NCBI GenBank assembly: GCA_021613375.1 | Contig: CM038718.1 | Location: 44,329,725 to 44,393,724 of the forward strand | Direction of reading: 5' to 3' | Source of the DNA: Megaleporinus macrocephalus | Taxonomy: Eukaryota > Chordata > Actinopteri > Characiformes > Anostomidae | DNA length: 64,000 nucleotides | In this document: positions 12,501 through 22,900 of the stretch, one piece after another | How positions within the stretch are numbered: the first letter of the stretch is position 1 | Layout of the letters: every line of letters starts with the position of its first letter | Notes under the pieces: generated by a model | What the model saw: only the letters and a program-made list of their open reading frames with translations | The model's database searches: none | What the model was told of the DNA's origin: nothing | Position numbers and translations under genes: made by a program

Positions 12501-15500
12501 CTATACCTGTGTTTTGTATCCTCCAGGTTTTGGTAAAAGGTGTATCTGGTGGAATAGACTCTCCTTCCCCAATAGTCACATCTTCCACAAAAGACATCGA
12601 CGGAGCTGTGATGTTGGGGCTCTCAAAGTCATAATAAGCTCCAATAGCAGCCTGTAGGTTCCTGCAGCAGAAAGAAACAATAGTTATTAATTGCTGAAAC
12701 ACTTCTGTAATGATTGTATGATAAAACACTTTAATACATAAAACACTAAACAGTATTAAAAAAACTCATGCAGCAAAAATGTATAAACAGATGTGTCTAG
12801 CTGGCTCACAATACTATGTTAGGTGATACATTTTCATACTATGACAGTTTTCCTAAAACTGCAACCTTAAAGAAAACAGCACTATATGACCTCACTTACA
12901 GTATCGCAATATACTTGATGCATATCTTACCACCAGGTTCTTGTCGAACCCTATGTAATACTATGTCACTTTTATTTTGCAATAAAAGATCTTGATGTAT
13001 GTAAAGAAGGTTTGAAGGTTTAAACACACCTTATACTTCACAGTCCATAAATAAAAACAACTTGTTTTGAATTAACTGTGATGTCAAGGAATCCAGCAAA
13101 CATATAGAGACCCACTCAGCCAACAGCAGTTCAGTCCTGCTTATGAATAAGTTATGAGGAATGTTTCAGCCTGAACTGCTTTTTGGATGAGGACAAACAA
13201 GACAGAGCATAACTCGTTTACATACATCAGCCTACAAGGCACAGCAATAAAAACAGCCTGTTTAAATCTAGGTTGGAAAATCATCACATAAAACTAGAAA
13301 AGTCCATTTCCTGAAGGAAGCGGGTCAGAGTGTTTGGGGATCTGCCCTGAATGAGTACAGGCAGCTTGGTTTAACGAAGCCATAATGTTTGTGTGGGCTT
13401 ACAAATTAATGGGACTCTATAGGAGGATTGAGGGATGAATAAACGACAAACAGAGGAGTGCGGGTGGGTATGTCTGTGGATTAGAGCTTGGGGACCTGCC
13501 CTGGTTGCCTGGCAGTTTAAAGGCTGTAGGTTACACGGAACCAAAAGGTTTGAGTGTGCCCAAAAATGAATGTGACTCTATTGGGGGAAAGAAGGGGTAT
13601 GCAAAAAAAAGACAAACAGACGAGTGCAGGTCAAAACAACAGTGCAGGGGTTTCCGGATGTCTGCCCTGAGTCAGTGTATGCAAAACAGTTTCTGTCGGT
13701 CGAGCAGAAGTTCAGTCAGTTGGCGTGCACTTCCATCCTATTCATTCTCTATGGGGAAAATTCCGGAACAAATCTGTTGTTTTCTGGAATCTGTGCATGC
13801 AATTAAAAAGCTGTATACAAGCCCGAATCACAAAATCATACCAGACAATCTGGAGTTGGAACAGAGTTGATATCTCAAAAACTCCAGATCATTGCTTTTC
13901 AATGCACGACCATAACAATAAAGTTCTGACTGAATGTTATTAGTGGACTTTGGATAAGAAATAGCTTAGAAAATAAAAGCATGGCCTATAAAATATGCAT
14001 TGTCTATAATATGCAATATGCCAATTCATAATGAAACATTTTAAGTAATTGAGATTAATTAATTTATGTCAATGAAGTCTATATAAACAAATATATAAAG
14101 AGTTCCTGCTGTAACACACTCAGAATACAAGGTCTCACGCAACACTGGGTAAGTAGCTGGAAGCCTCTGATGTAACCAACAACACAGCTTTTTAGATAAG
14201 GGTGAATATGAAGAACAATTTCACAGCAGATGACAACTTTATGCAAAACTCAAAGCTGTAGTTTCCCTTTGTTGGGTACAGAGCGGATCCTTGGCAGCGG
14301 TCGGTGGGGTCAGTAGGCAGACAACACATAGACGTGTTGATATAGAGTCAAATTCCTCAACGGTTCACGCTTATCTAATCTCAAACACCCTGGTGTTACA
14401 GTAACGGTCCGTTTGTAATGTAGCTTATAAGGTCTGCACGTTTCAATACTGAATAAGGGACGGTCCACCACATTTTCAAAAATAAACAATAAAAAATAGA
14501 GTGGTTTGGTGTGAAATGCTCTGTTCTAGAGAAACAAACCAGAGAGTTGTTTACAGTGGTTGTGATGGAACCAGACGTCTATAGAGTTTAAAGCCTCCGA
14601 CAGCTTCCTTACAGCAAGTCATGCCGTAAAATGGTTATGAATAAACTGCATGATGTCTGAAACAATATTTTATGAAAGTTTTGGCTAATAATGTGCTTTA
14701 AACTATTTCTTTTAATCATTTCATGATGGAGAGGTACTTACAAGGTGTTGTAAGGCAAGATAATCCTTAAAGAAAACTTATTTTGATCAGATTTTCCACT
14801 TTTCAACCAAGATCCATATCACATATGTTGTTGCAGTCCAAAGAATAACAAGCCTCTCTAACATTACATTACTAACATTACAGCAGGCAACAAGGACAGA
14901 AACCTACTATCGATGTAAGTCAATGGAACCAGAAGTCTTTCCAAGTGATTTTGGAGCATTTCTATTGGTCCATCCATCATGACACTTTCACAGAATATAA
15001 AGAGCAGCTGTCGAATTCAGACGATACTGAAAAATGTTAATGTTTTTCTTCAAACAGTGACAATATGACCTCAGAAGACACACGTAGGATCACTGGTGGT
15101 TTTGATAGTAAATAAAAGGGCTACATCTGTGTTGTAGACCTGGTTCCCATTCACCACCACTGTGAAAACATCTGAGTCTGTTAGTATCCTCCATAATGAA
15201 TACATTTATATCAAACCACTTCGACTGACTCTGTTTACATCCCAATGAGTCAATGATTCAGAGATTTTTTGGAAAACTGCTGGAATTCCCCCTGAAGTTA
15301 TCCAACAAGGGTGACTCATACTTTGGAATACACAGCCTTATGGAAATGCCTGGTCAAATCAGAGGTATGTTTTGGTTTTTTTTTGTTATTTTAGATGACG
15401 TGAATTTAGGTTACCAAACCATTTCCATATGAATAAGTTGTTTGTTCCCAAAACTGCTGAATTGAACACATTTAACACATTTAACATAGAACTTTTGCTC

Positions 15501-16542
15501 ACCCCACATTTCATACGGTGTCCTTATACGTTAAACTCACAAAATAATAACAAAACTGTGCAGAAGTATGTTCTTTGCATGGGATTTGTACTTATTTTCA
15601 CTCCAGAATCAACAAAAACATAACTAAGGGTTCCCAAACCTTTGCACACGACGGTGGTGCTTATGTAAGCAACTACAGATAACGTTAGCAAACAGCTAAT
15701 GTTCCGTTCCACCTTAAACTCCTGCAGCACAGCGGTTACATACGGGTACCTGGACCGCATATACAGAATAGAAGAGCTGCAGCATTTAAGGTGGACCGGA
15801 ACTGTTTGAATAAGAAGCTGGAGAATAGCGAACCTCGCTAGGTCGCCAGCAACAAGTTGAAACTCAATGTATAGAGTTTTATTTTCTCAACAGTCTTGAC
15901 CAGTGGTCAAGTTTTTCTAGACCATTCTGTCTTGTTTATATCATGTAAATAAAACTCAGACTGTAACGGCTTGCATTAGCAGATAGCTAGCTGCTAATTA
16001 GCTTAGCATAGCTAACCAGTGGAACGCTGTGTTAATCAATTTAGCTCAACTTAGAAACATTAATAAACGTTTCTTAATGTTTATTATGTTCTTTATTATA
16101 CAGTAAACGTGTCAGCTGCCACGTTGGAAATGCGTGTATCTGTTAAAATCACATAATCTAATCCGCATTTTAAACAGTTAGCTAGCTAACTGTGCAAACG
16201 ACTTTAAAACATTCCAAAACACTGAACTACAACCACTTTAATATTTTTTTCACGTGATAAAATAATGAGCTGGCACCGTAAATGTATTTTGTGCTGTAAC
16301 ACATTCTGTTGAGAAACACTCAAGTTAGCCTGGTGTGTAACTGGACGGCTGGGTCTGCTACAGGCTGAACACCGCGGCACCCACCAGTTCGTCATGTCCA
16401 AGAAGAAGGCGCAGCCGGCGGGATTGAGCTGAAACCCGAGCAGCCTCTGAAACTCGGTGATTAAAATGTCCTTGTCCGTCGTGCCCATGCAGCTAAATTT
16501 CTGCACCAGATCCAGATCCATGTCCGTCTCCATGGCCTCCAT
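3300..16542 (-). CDS. ilrun: ILRUN (C6orf106 homologue), five coding exons
   Basis: The coding exons are 16542-16385, 12661-12507, 11390-11193, 7534-7242 and 3335-3300. They total 840 nt (279 residues plus TAA), and every junction has GT-AG borders and a matching phase. The human protein is slightly longer (about 298). Residues about 20-60 form the UBA-like region (TTDKDILITEFQRLLGF, then FFLDMTNWNLQAAIGAYYDF across the first junction). Residues about 90-180 form the NBR1-like FW domain, with tryptophans in KTWRIQNTG, SESWPPGV, QGQWRMCTATG and DVIWVILSV. The tail is low complexity with a NPFASPQK motif and ends HPFGES. Family knowledge: ILRUN restrains IRF3/p300-CBP-dependent antiviral and inflammatory transcription and affects lipoprotein levels. 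The first ATG is chosen; further in-frame Met codons at 4 and 8 could also serve. It is divergent from hm13. Confidence 0.95.
3474..3861 (+). mobile_element. hAT-like MITE, family H1 copy 1
   Basis: The element begins TAGGGCTGTGTATTGG and ends TTACACCCCTA, with short imperfect terminal repeats. It is flanked by GTTTGTAT and GCTTGTAT (7 of 8 identical), an 8-bp target duplication as made by hAT transposases. It has no coding sequence. The body contains a reverse-strand CTCF core at 3697-3711. Confidence 0.8.
3697..3711 (-). promoter_or_regulatory. CTCF core motif inside H1 copy 1 (15/15)
   Basis: On the minus strand it reads CCACTAGATGGCAGT, identical to the motif in H1 copy at 33714-33728, and matches CCASYAGRKGGCRSY at every position. 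Confidence 0.45.
4531..4610. repeat. (AT)n microsatellite
   Basis: About 80 bp of alternating A and T, interrupted by two TGTATA steps. Confidence 0.9.
5630..5830 (+). repeat. Dispersed repeat, family S copy 1
   Basis: It shows the order GGACCAATAGAAA, CTGGTTCCATTGACT, CTCTCCAGTAAAGCTGC, TTTTGGAGATA and CTTGGACAGCGA. The same order recurs at 20470-20640 and 44080-44290 (plus), and reversed at 14910-15010 and 49265-49460. The class is unknown. Confidence 0.55.
5900..7191 (-). mobile_element. hAT derivative with BED-finger exon, family H2 copy 1 (interrupted, truncated)
   Basis: One end resembles TAT-GGCTGCACCTAACAATT. The body matches copy 2 (9608-10444) in order: TTTTTAGATTACT, TTTGTAACCAA, GGACTATATATTTTGG, CGGTATCTAGAACAGT and TTCAAGTGACACT. 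On the minus strand, 7178-6960 reads MDLSGAQAAATNNHSRVSKV, HTETQQCGALSAL and AIHETLKIKHPIEL. This has the Cys...His-Leu-Lys-x-Lys-His-Pro layout of a BED zinc finger from hAT/ZBED transposases. The copy lacks its other terminus and is split by a Tc1-like insertion at about 6058-6566. Confidence 0.7.
6058..6566 (-). mobile_element. Non-autonomous Tc1-like element copy 1, nested
   Basis: The terminal inverted repeats are ACTACCGCTCAAAAGTTTGG on the left and, inverted, TACTGCTCAAACGTTTAGG on the right, set in TA-rich flanks. It is the reverse-orientation partner of the element at 23787-24303, with colinear internal sequence. It interrupts the H2 element, so it inserted later. Confidence 0.75.
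7242..7534 (-). CDS. ilrun: ilrun coding exon 4
   Basis: The acceptor is GCTGCAG|ACGTG and the donor AACCAG|GTGAGT. It encodes the last FW strand (DVIWVILSVEVGG), GVTQQLSSF, NPFASPQK and a Ser/Asn/Gln-rich tail ending SVVSYNQ. A truncated hAT derivative begins about 50 bp beyond its donor. Confidence 0.92.
8300..8522 (+). repeat. Retrotransposon-type 3' tail, family T copy 2
   Basis: It runs from GGATGGGTCCCCCCTTGTGA via GGTTCCTCCCAAGGTTTCTT to AAAAGCGCTATACAAATACA and a TTTGATTTGATTTT tail. The AAAGCGCTATACAAATA ending is typical of fish LINE/SINE 3' ends. Confidence 0.6.
8530..9262 (+). pseudogene. Non-LTR retrotransposon C-terminal and 3' UTR remnant, copy 1
   Basis: At 8550-8795 the frame reads [46 protein letters not shown], resembling the C-terminal tail downstream of reverse transcriptase in fish LINEs. 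An AT-rich 3' UTR follows, then GTAATGCTCGGCTACACTGT and GAGGGTCTCGCTCAATGA, and an (ATTG)n tail (9234-9260) typical of CR1/L2-type ends. The same protein motifs recur inverted at 35700-36330. Confidence 0.6.
9608..10444 (-). mobile_element. hAT derivative with BED-finger exon, family H2 copy 2 (complete ends)
   Basis: The element starts CAGGGCTACATTTCTTAATC and ends GGCCCAGCCCTA. The flanks CAGATTAA and CAGATTAG agree at 7 of 8 positions, a hAT-type target duplication. On the minus strand the region 10423-10160 encodes [20 protein letters not shown] followed by the same BED-finger-like block as copy 1. There is no catalytic domain, so it must be mobilised in trans, if at all. Confidence 0.75.
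11193..11390 (-). CDS. ilrun: ilrun coding exon 3
   Basis: The acceptor is GCTACAG|GTTCAG and the donor TACGGAG|GTATTC. It encodes most of the FW domain: SESWPPGVCLKYIGGDQFG through YQGQWRMCTATGLFYG. Confidence 0.93.
11391..12506 (-). other. ilrun: ilrun intron 2
   Basis: It holds an H1 hAT MITE at 11574-11913. The remainder is AT-rich with no further structure that I recognise. Confidence 0.85.
11574..11913 (+). mobile_element. hAT-like MITE, family H1 copy 2
   Basis: It is colinear with 3474-3861 and ends TTACACCCCTA. The left end is mutated (TAGGCGTAGATAC). Flanks ATAACTAC and ATAAATAC agree at 7 of 8 positions. Its CTCF-like core at 11767-11781 has one mismatch (CCACTAGACGGCAGT on the minus strand). 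Confidence 0.75.
12507..12661 (-). CDS. ilrun: ilrun coding exon 2
   Basis: The acceptor is TGCTGCAG|GAACC and the donor ACACAG|GTATAG; the exon enters in phase 2 and leaves in phase 1. It encodes NLQAAIGAYYDF, the conserved linker SFVEDVTIGEGES, and the start of the FW domain (TKTWRIQNT). Confidence 0.93.
12662..16384 (-). other. ilrun: ilrun intron 1
   Basis: It contains two diverged tandem copies of a ~160-bp segment (about 13325-13680, sharing GACAAACAGA-GAGTGC and TCTGCCCTGA blocks), a family-S copy (14910-15010), and a Tc1-type terminus near 15636 (CCCAAACCTTTGCACAC). The final ~600 bp before exon 1 look unique. Confidence 0.8.
14910..15010 (-). repeat. Dispersed repeat, family S partial copy
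   Basis: It reads AATGGAACCAGAAGTC, then GGAGCATTTCTATTGGTCC, the reverse of the corresponding blocks at 5680-5730. Confidence 0.5.
16385..16542 (-). CDS. ilrun: ilrun coding exon 1
   Basis: It encodes residues 1-52 plus two bases of Trp53, starting MEAMETDMDLDLVQKF. The donor is AACTG|GTGGGT. It carries the first helices of the UBA-like domain. Confidence 0.93.
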
Positions 16543-16628
16543 TCTGAGACAGCAGAGGGGGAATCCTCTCTTTACAAAAAATCTTACCCCGAGGCTTTTA
16601 ACTGGATCTTAACACCACCACAATCTGG

Positions 16629-16642
16629 TGACGCATGCGTCA
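16629..16642. promoter_or_regulatory. 14-bp perfect palindrome in the ilrun promoter
   Basis: TGACGCATGCGTCA lies 87 bp upstream of the ilrun ATG. It combines TGACG (CRE-type half sites) with the GCATGC centre of an NRF1-like site, so it is a plausible proximal promoter element. Confidence 0.4.
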
Positions 16643-17149
16643 GGACTGAGGGAACCTGCCCTTACACTGTATCCTGTCTGTGTGAGGGGCTGGGCGGTAC
16701 CACTGCTCGATACGATACCAGGTAGGTCTAAATGCAACTACTATTGTACCAATACAATACCTATATAGCTCAGATCTTTTGGTTCCTCGCTGCTAAAAGT
16801 CAATGAAGTTCTTTGGGTTAAATGTTCTTAAATTGTTTAACAACAGCACCATGCAAACTGCAGGTAGACTCGTATGGAGAAAGCCTGGAGAAGAACTCCA
16901 GCCAGAATGCTTTAAGAGCTACGGTAAAGCACAGAGGTGGGAGTGTCAAAATCTGGCCCTGGTTTTCTTACAACGGTGTCGGTGTCATGTCCAGATGTAT
17001 TAAGGCACTGAAGCCATTATTAAATTTTACTTTTGTGCTTTGCCACAGTGAATTTGAAACAAACCAGTCAATCTGTAATTGAACTGTAGACTTTCTCTTT
17101 GATTTAAGGGGTTTAACAAAAATATTGTTTTAACCATGCAGGCATTTTT

Positions 17150-17530
17150 TCATTGTCCCTTCACTTTCACAGACTCAAGAGTAATCTTACTATCATAAAT
17201 ACAAAGATTATTTCTGATAATTGGGTGCAAAATCCTCGGCAGTCTATGACTGGGTCTTTCTGTCTTCAGTTCTGTTTTCAGGGAGTGAAAAGCATGCTCA
17301 GGCGACTGACTTGGCCTTGTAGGAACATTCCATTTCTTTGCCTTAAGAAGCTCTTGGGTTGCTTTCATGGTATGCATTGAGAATTTCATCTCCTGCATAT
17401 ATCAGCAGTCACATCATCAGTGAACACCAAGGACCCAGTTCCATTGGCAGCCATACCAATGTCCGTGCCATAACACTGCCTTTCACAGATGATGAGATAT
17501 GCTTTGAATCTTCCTATCCTTCTCCATATT
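17150..17530 (-). pseudogene. Degraded Tc1-like transposase C-terminal fragment
   Basis: On the minus strand it encodes HTMKATQELLKAKKWNV, PSQSPEHAFHSLKTELKTER. This matches the Tc1 region around the second catalytic Asp through the PSQSPDLNPIEH block, but the middle of that block (about five residues) is deleted. Upstream in the same direction the frame is broken by stops, so it is inactive. Confidence 0.65.
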
Positions 17531-17639
17531 CTTCACTTGCCGTCATTATGGTGGTCTGGCACCACAATACATTACATTTTCCTGTTAATCCAGGTGTCCT
17601 TTTTTTAAATTATTATTTTCTTTTTGTGTATTAGCCCGT

Positions 17640-19390
17640 CAACCCTTACTATTACGATTAGCACACAGTATATACTCTGTAGTATTAGTGTGTAGAACAC
17701 AGGAGTAACGCAACCCTGGAGTCATGCATCACTACTGCTAGCTAGATAGGCTGTGCTGCTGGGCTCCCACTGTTTACCTAAGCATGCAGCCCTGCCCATC
17801 AAAATAAAAGTCCCCATAAATAAAGTCTAAATGAATGCCACTAAACACAATAACTAGGCTAAATTAAACAAAACTAGGCGTGCTCTAGAACTAGGCAAAC
17901 TAGGCGTGCTCTGACAACACAATACATGTATTTTCTTTTGACTGCTTTATGTTAATATTTTATGTAAGAGTATAGTATTATAGTGTAATAATATTAATAA
18001 TTAGTATTAGTATTAATAGTTTTACATAGTATACACTGTATAGTATTGGTGTGTAATACACAACTGATATGCAGCCCTGGCATTGTGCATCACTCCATGT
18101 TCCTATGACAAAAAGTTTAAATAAATGTCACTAAACAGAATAACTAGGTTAACTAAGCAGAACCAGGCATGCTCTGACACCACAATACATTTTACATATC
18201 AATCCAGTTTTTGTCCAGTCTTTTTATTTATTTTCTTTTTGTGTATTAACCCGCCAAACCCATATTATTAAGATTAGTGCATAGTATAAACTGTGTGGTA
18301 TTGCTATGGAGAACACAATAGAAACACAGCCCTGGGCTGCATCTGAAATTGCCTACTAAGTCAACAAGTACTAGATTGGACCCAGTAGGTATTGCTCCAA
18401 CGATAGACTCAGTACCTAAGTATACAGCCATGCCCATCAAAATAAAAGTCCTCATAATAAAAGTCTTATTGCGTGCCACTAAATAGAATAACTAGGGTAA
18501 ACTAAACAGAACCAGGTGTGCTCTGACATCACAATGCACCTCACACTGCTAGCTGGATAGGCTGTGCTGCTAGGCTTGCACTGTTTACCTAAGCGTGCAG
18601 CCCTGCCCATCAAAATAGAAGTCCCTACAGGCAAAAGGTTTAAATTAATACCACTAAACAGAATAATTATGCTAAATAAAACAGAACTAGACGTACCCTG
18701 ATTTCATAATACATTTTTTTAGTATTAGTGTGTAGAACACAACTGAGATGCATCACTCCTGCTAGCTGGATAGGCTGTACTGCTAGATTCACACTGTTTA
18801 CCTGGACATGCAGCCCTGCTCATCAAAATAAAAGTCCCCACAACAAAATTACATGCCACTAAATATAACAACTAGGCTAAACTAAACAGAACCAGGTGTG
18901 TTCTGGCATCACAATACAGATTACCTTTTCAGTATTAGTGAGTAGAACACAACTGAGACACAGACCTGGAGTCGTATATCACTCCTGCTAGCTGAATGGG
19001 CTGTGCTGCTAGGCCTGCAATGTTTACCTAAGCATGCAGCCCTGCCCATCAAAATAAAAGTCCCCACAACAAAAGTCTAATTACATGCCACTAAACAGAA
19101 CAACTAGACTAAACTAAACAGAACCAGGTGTGCTCTGACATCACAATGCACCTTACATTTTCAGTATTAGTGTGTAGGACACAACTGAGACACAGCCCTG
19201 GAGTCGTATATCACTCCTGCTAGCTGAATGGGCTGTGCTGCTAGGCCTGCAATGTTTACCTAAGCATGCAGCCCTGCCCATCAAAATAAAAGTCCTCATA
19301 ACAAAAAGTTTACATAAATGTTTTTAAATAGAATAACTTTGCTAAACAGAACTAGGTATGCTCTGATGCTGCAATACATTTGAACATGTT
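17640..19390. repeat. Tandem array of ~175-235 bp units upstream of hm13
   Basis: Repeated blocks include AGTATTAGTGTGTAGAACAC, TGCTAGCTGGATAGGCTGTG, CTGCCCATCAAAATAAAAGT and CTAAACAGAACCAGGTGTGC. The CTGCCCATCAAAATAAAAG block occurs near 17790, 18430, 18603, 18812, 19041 and 19274. The last two units are nearly identical, suggesting recent expansion or conversion at the hm13 side. Confidence 0.8.
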
Positions 19391-19563
19391 AACACATTAA
19401 AAAATAATGCCCCTCTTGATAAAGCTAGTATTATGCCATATCTAATCAAAATAATAAAAAAAATGTTTGACATCAGATGACAGTCGAAAATAGATGCATG
19501 GTGGCCTCCTGTTGAGTACACACAGTCTACATCTCGGTATTGTTACTTGTATCACATGCCACT

Positions 19564-19578
19564 CCGATAGGTGGCAGT
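19564..19578 (+). promoter_or_regulatory. CTCF-like motif in the hm13 5' flank (13/15)
   Basis: CCGATAGGTGGCAGT matches the core AG-x-x-GGCAGT of the CTCF motif. It lies 188 bp upstream of the hm13 ATG, at the edge of the satellite-like array. Confidence 0.35.
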
Positions 19579-19751
19579 ATCACGATTGTTTCTTCAGCGC
19601 AGAGCCGAAGAGCGCTTCAGTTTCCCGGAGAGCTTTTAGGGAAACGTGGCCTTACCGGAGACAGAAGCGCCGAGGTGGATGTGATCAGGCGCTCCGGACT
19701 AAACCGCACTCTTTCTGTTATCTGACACACACGCAGACACGCTGTCCCGCC

Positions 19752-19964
19752 ATGGCTGATCTGGATCAGGGGTCCTCCGCGGCGCTGCCCACTGAAGGCG
19801 TCCCGCTGCAGGAGACGAACGGCACGGACGCGCTGAACGGAACCGCCGCGAAGTTCGTGGCCACGGCCGAGGGCACTGCGCTGGCGTACGGCAGCCTGGT
19901 GTTCATGGCCCTGCTGCCTATTTTCTTCGGGGCGCTGCGCTCCGTCAACAGCTCCAAAAGCAAG
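19752..19964 (+). CDS. hm13: hm13 coding exon 1
   Basis: It encodes residues 1-71: an acidic lumenal N-terminus with two NGT sequons, then the first membrane segment ([20 protein letters not shown]). The donor is AGCAAG|GTGGGT, phase 0. Confidence 0.94.
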
Positions 19965-22900
19965 GTGGGTCCAGATCTGAGTGTTAGGCCAAGTCCATCA
20001 GTCAGTCGGGCTGGAAATAAATAAACAACAGCCAGGGCTTTGCTGAGGGCAGTTTCCTGTTAGCTGGCTTTGTGTTTGGGTTTTTATTCTGGTCCATCTT
20101 AAATGGTGCAGCAGTTACATTCTGTTAAGGTGGACCGGGAGAATAGGAAGCTTACCTGTCTGGCTTCGTGCTCTGATACAGGCTGCATGTCTTTGCTCAC
20201 TTGCACAACAGCTGGCTTTAATCTCATAATTATCCTAACGCCTGTATTTGCATGCAATTGCTTACCCTTCTTATGAAAGGGGAACACAACAGAAATTTCT
20301 ACAGAATTCCTATAGAAATGCATATTAAGGTAGAATAAGCACTATGATGTAGGATGCCACACAGTTAGAGGGATTGGGGTGGGGGGAAAAAATAACATGC
20401 TCTGTCCAAAGTAAAACATATCTTCATTTTTGTCCATTTTTATTTTTCTACGTCATTTAATCACAACAGCTGTTGTCTACGTTGAGTAAACATGTCAGGG
20501 GTGAATGCTCCAGAATAGCTCAGGGAAAAAAAATCTGGTTCTATTCATTTCCATTAAAAGTAAAATAAGTATTTGGTCTCTCCCATAAAGTTGTCATTTT
20601 GGAAATACCTGTTTTTCATTGGACAGCGACAATACCACAGTGTGGTTCATGGCTTTATGGCATCGATAGGCCCCCAAAGTATTGACATTTTATTATATTA
20701 ATCACCAAAACAAATACAACTCGTGGTACTAGAATTATAAAACCACTTGCTGTGGATTCCTATGTGTCTGTATTGGTGTAAAATATCATTTGCACTTGAA
20801 AAAAGGTTATAAAATCACAGAATATGTTTCAAAATAAAGAGATTGTAGTAATATGGTGTCCGGGGGCTTAGATATAATGAAATATATATATATATATATG
20901 TGTGTGTATATATTTAGGTTTGGCCTGTGTTTTAAATGTAAGGGTGGGCAATTCTGCAAATGTGCCATATCATGATACTAGAGGGCATTTGCATGATGCA
21001 TGATATGTGACGATATTTAGTTAATCTGAAGGTAGGAATAGATAATAATAATAATAATGATAATAATATTAATGATCCTGCAATTACAATGATTTTGTTC
21101 AGTGTTTTAAAAACGGTAATTAAACCCAAGTCAAGTTATAATTTGTAATGAAGCATGTATCCAGTCAGTGTGCTTAAGCTACTGATGCGCATATAATACT
21201 AATAGAAAATCATCATATTGATTCTAATTTCATGGCTTCAAAGCAGTTCCATGGCACAGGACACCTTTGCTAAATTATCTGTAGGTTATTAATTTAGGTT
21301 ATTAATTTAGGTTATTAATTTTTTACGCTCTATGCGGATATGTACATGGAAAAATTTCAGATATTGTTAAATATGCATATTTATTTTTGTCGCAGCTGTT
21401 GGATCAAAACTTTGTATCTCCAAAATGGTTCTTTTTCTAAAAGAAATCATACTTTTAATGTAAGTTAGTGGAACCAGACATCATTACTATTATTTATACT
21501 ACATTATTTCTTTTGGTTCATTAATGCTTTGTATGCAATGTAAAGGACAATAGTTAATTTCTAATTATGTAAAGAATGAGGATATAAGGTTTTGTTCCAG
21601 CGTGCGTCCACCTGGGAAAGTTCCCTTTGCCTTCACGCTCTGGCCATGTTGGACAAAGGTTAGGTAAACGTAGCTCAGCAGACCATATGGCGGCATCAGT
21701 GCTGTTTCTGTACAGCCGTTTGTCTTTAAAGCCTTTGGTGAGGACGAGGATGATTCTGATGGTGATGTGTGGCAGCTTTACATCAGAATGTCAATCCAGA
21801 TCTTCATCTAGCAGTTTAACATCAGGCTTATCAGCAGCTCGTTCATCTCTTTAGCTTCTGCCTGTCTGGTCGTAATGCACTGGGTTGGTGTTACACTTGA
21901 AGACATGGCACATCTGTTATGCTAAGTTTGGGCTGTTCTGGTCGTAGCTTATTTATTTATTTATTTATTTAACATTCTGTTTATTGGATAAACAAGGGTT
22001 TACAAACAGCCGTACACAATTTTTAGTTATTTATTTATTTCCATCAATTATCCTAAATATATTATCCCAAACCCCCCACAATACACTCCTACCCACACAA
22101 TCTATCCTATTCTACCCACCCGTCACTTACTGTCACCATACTTGACAAGTTATTTTGATAAAAATAATTAATAATAATAAATCCTGGGTAGGAGAAAAAG
22201 GGACAACATTTTTTAACAAAAAAATTAAATGAATAAAAATAAATAAATCAATAATTAAGTTGTGATTACTGTGATGTAGGGCCAGAATGTCTGACATCAG
22301 AGAAGTTGAACTTTTTAACTGGCGGTAAGAAACAATGTATGATTGGTCTTTACTTCCCCAAGTGCCTTAGAGTGATTCTGTAATTTATGTGATTTATTTA
22401 CTATTGATTGCATTAATATTAGTTGTCCACCACATTTCCCAGGGGCTTAGATAAACTGAAATTATACTGAAAAGCAGCAGGTGAAGTTTAGGTTTGGCCT
22501 GTGTTTTAAATGTAAGGGTGAAGTTTGGAATAGATGATGATGATAATAATAATAATAATAATGCAATTACAATGATTTTTATTCAGAGTTTTAAAAAAAG
22601 TCAAGTTATAATTTGTAATGAAGCATGTATCCAGTCAGTGTGGGAGTAAGAAACAATATTTGATTGGTCTTTACTTCAAGTGCCTTAGTGATTCTGTAAT
22701 TTATGTGATTTATTTACTATTGATTGCATTAATATTAATAGTTGTCCAACATGTTTTCTGGCAATTAATTGAGTGACAGTTTAAAAAATGTGTGTACATC
22801 ATCTTACCCTGATGCAAATGATTGACTAAGCACTGCTGATTCATAATGAGGGTACGTTTTCATGCATTTTTCTTGGTTCCACTTTAGCGCTTCACACAGT

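Larger units (their letters stand above)
16543..19751. other. Divergent intergenic region between ilrun and hm13
   Basis: It holds both 5' flanks. From left: ilrun 5' UTR and promoter, a hAT-like terminus (GGGGCTGGGCGGTACC, 16685), a Tc1-like transposase remnant (17150-17530), a tandem array (17640-19390), then a CpG-richer hm13 promoter and 5' UTR from about 19560. Confidence 0.8.

Noticed and set aside
19494..20024. A longer hm13 N-terminus starting at 19494
   Set aside because: The frame is open upstream, but the conserved protein starts at the ATG at 19752 in a good context; the extension has no similarity and crosses the 5' UTR. The end past 19964 is intron.
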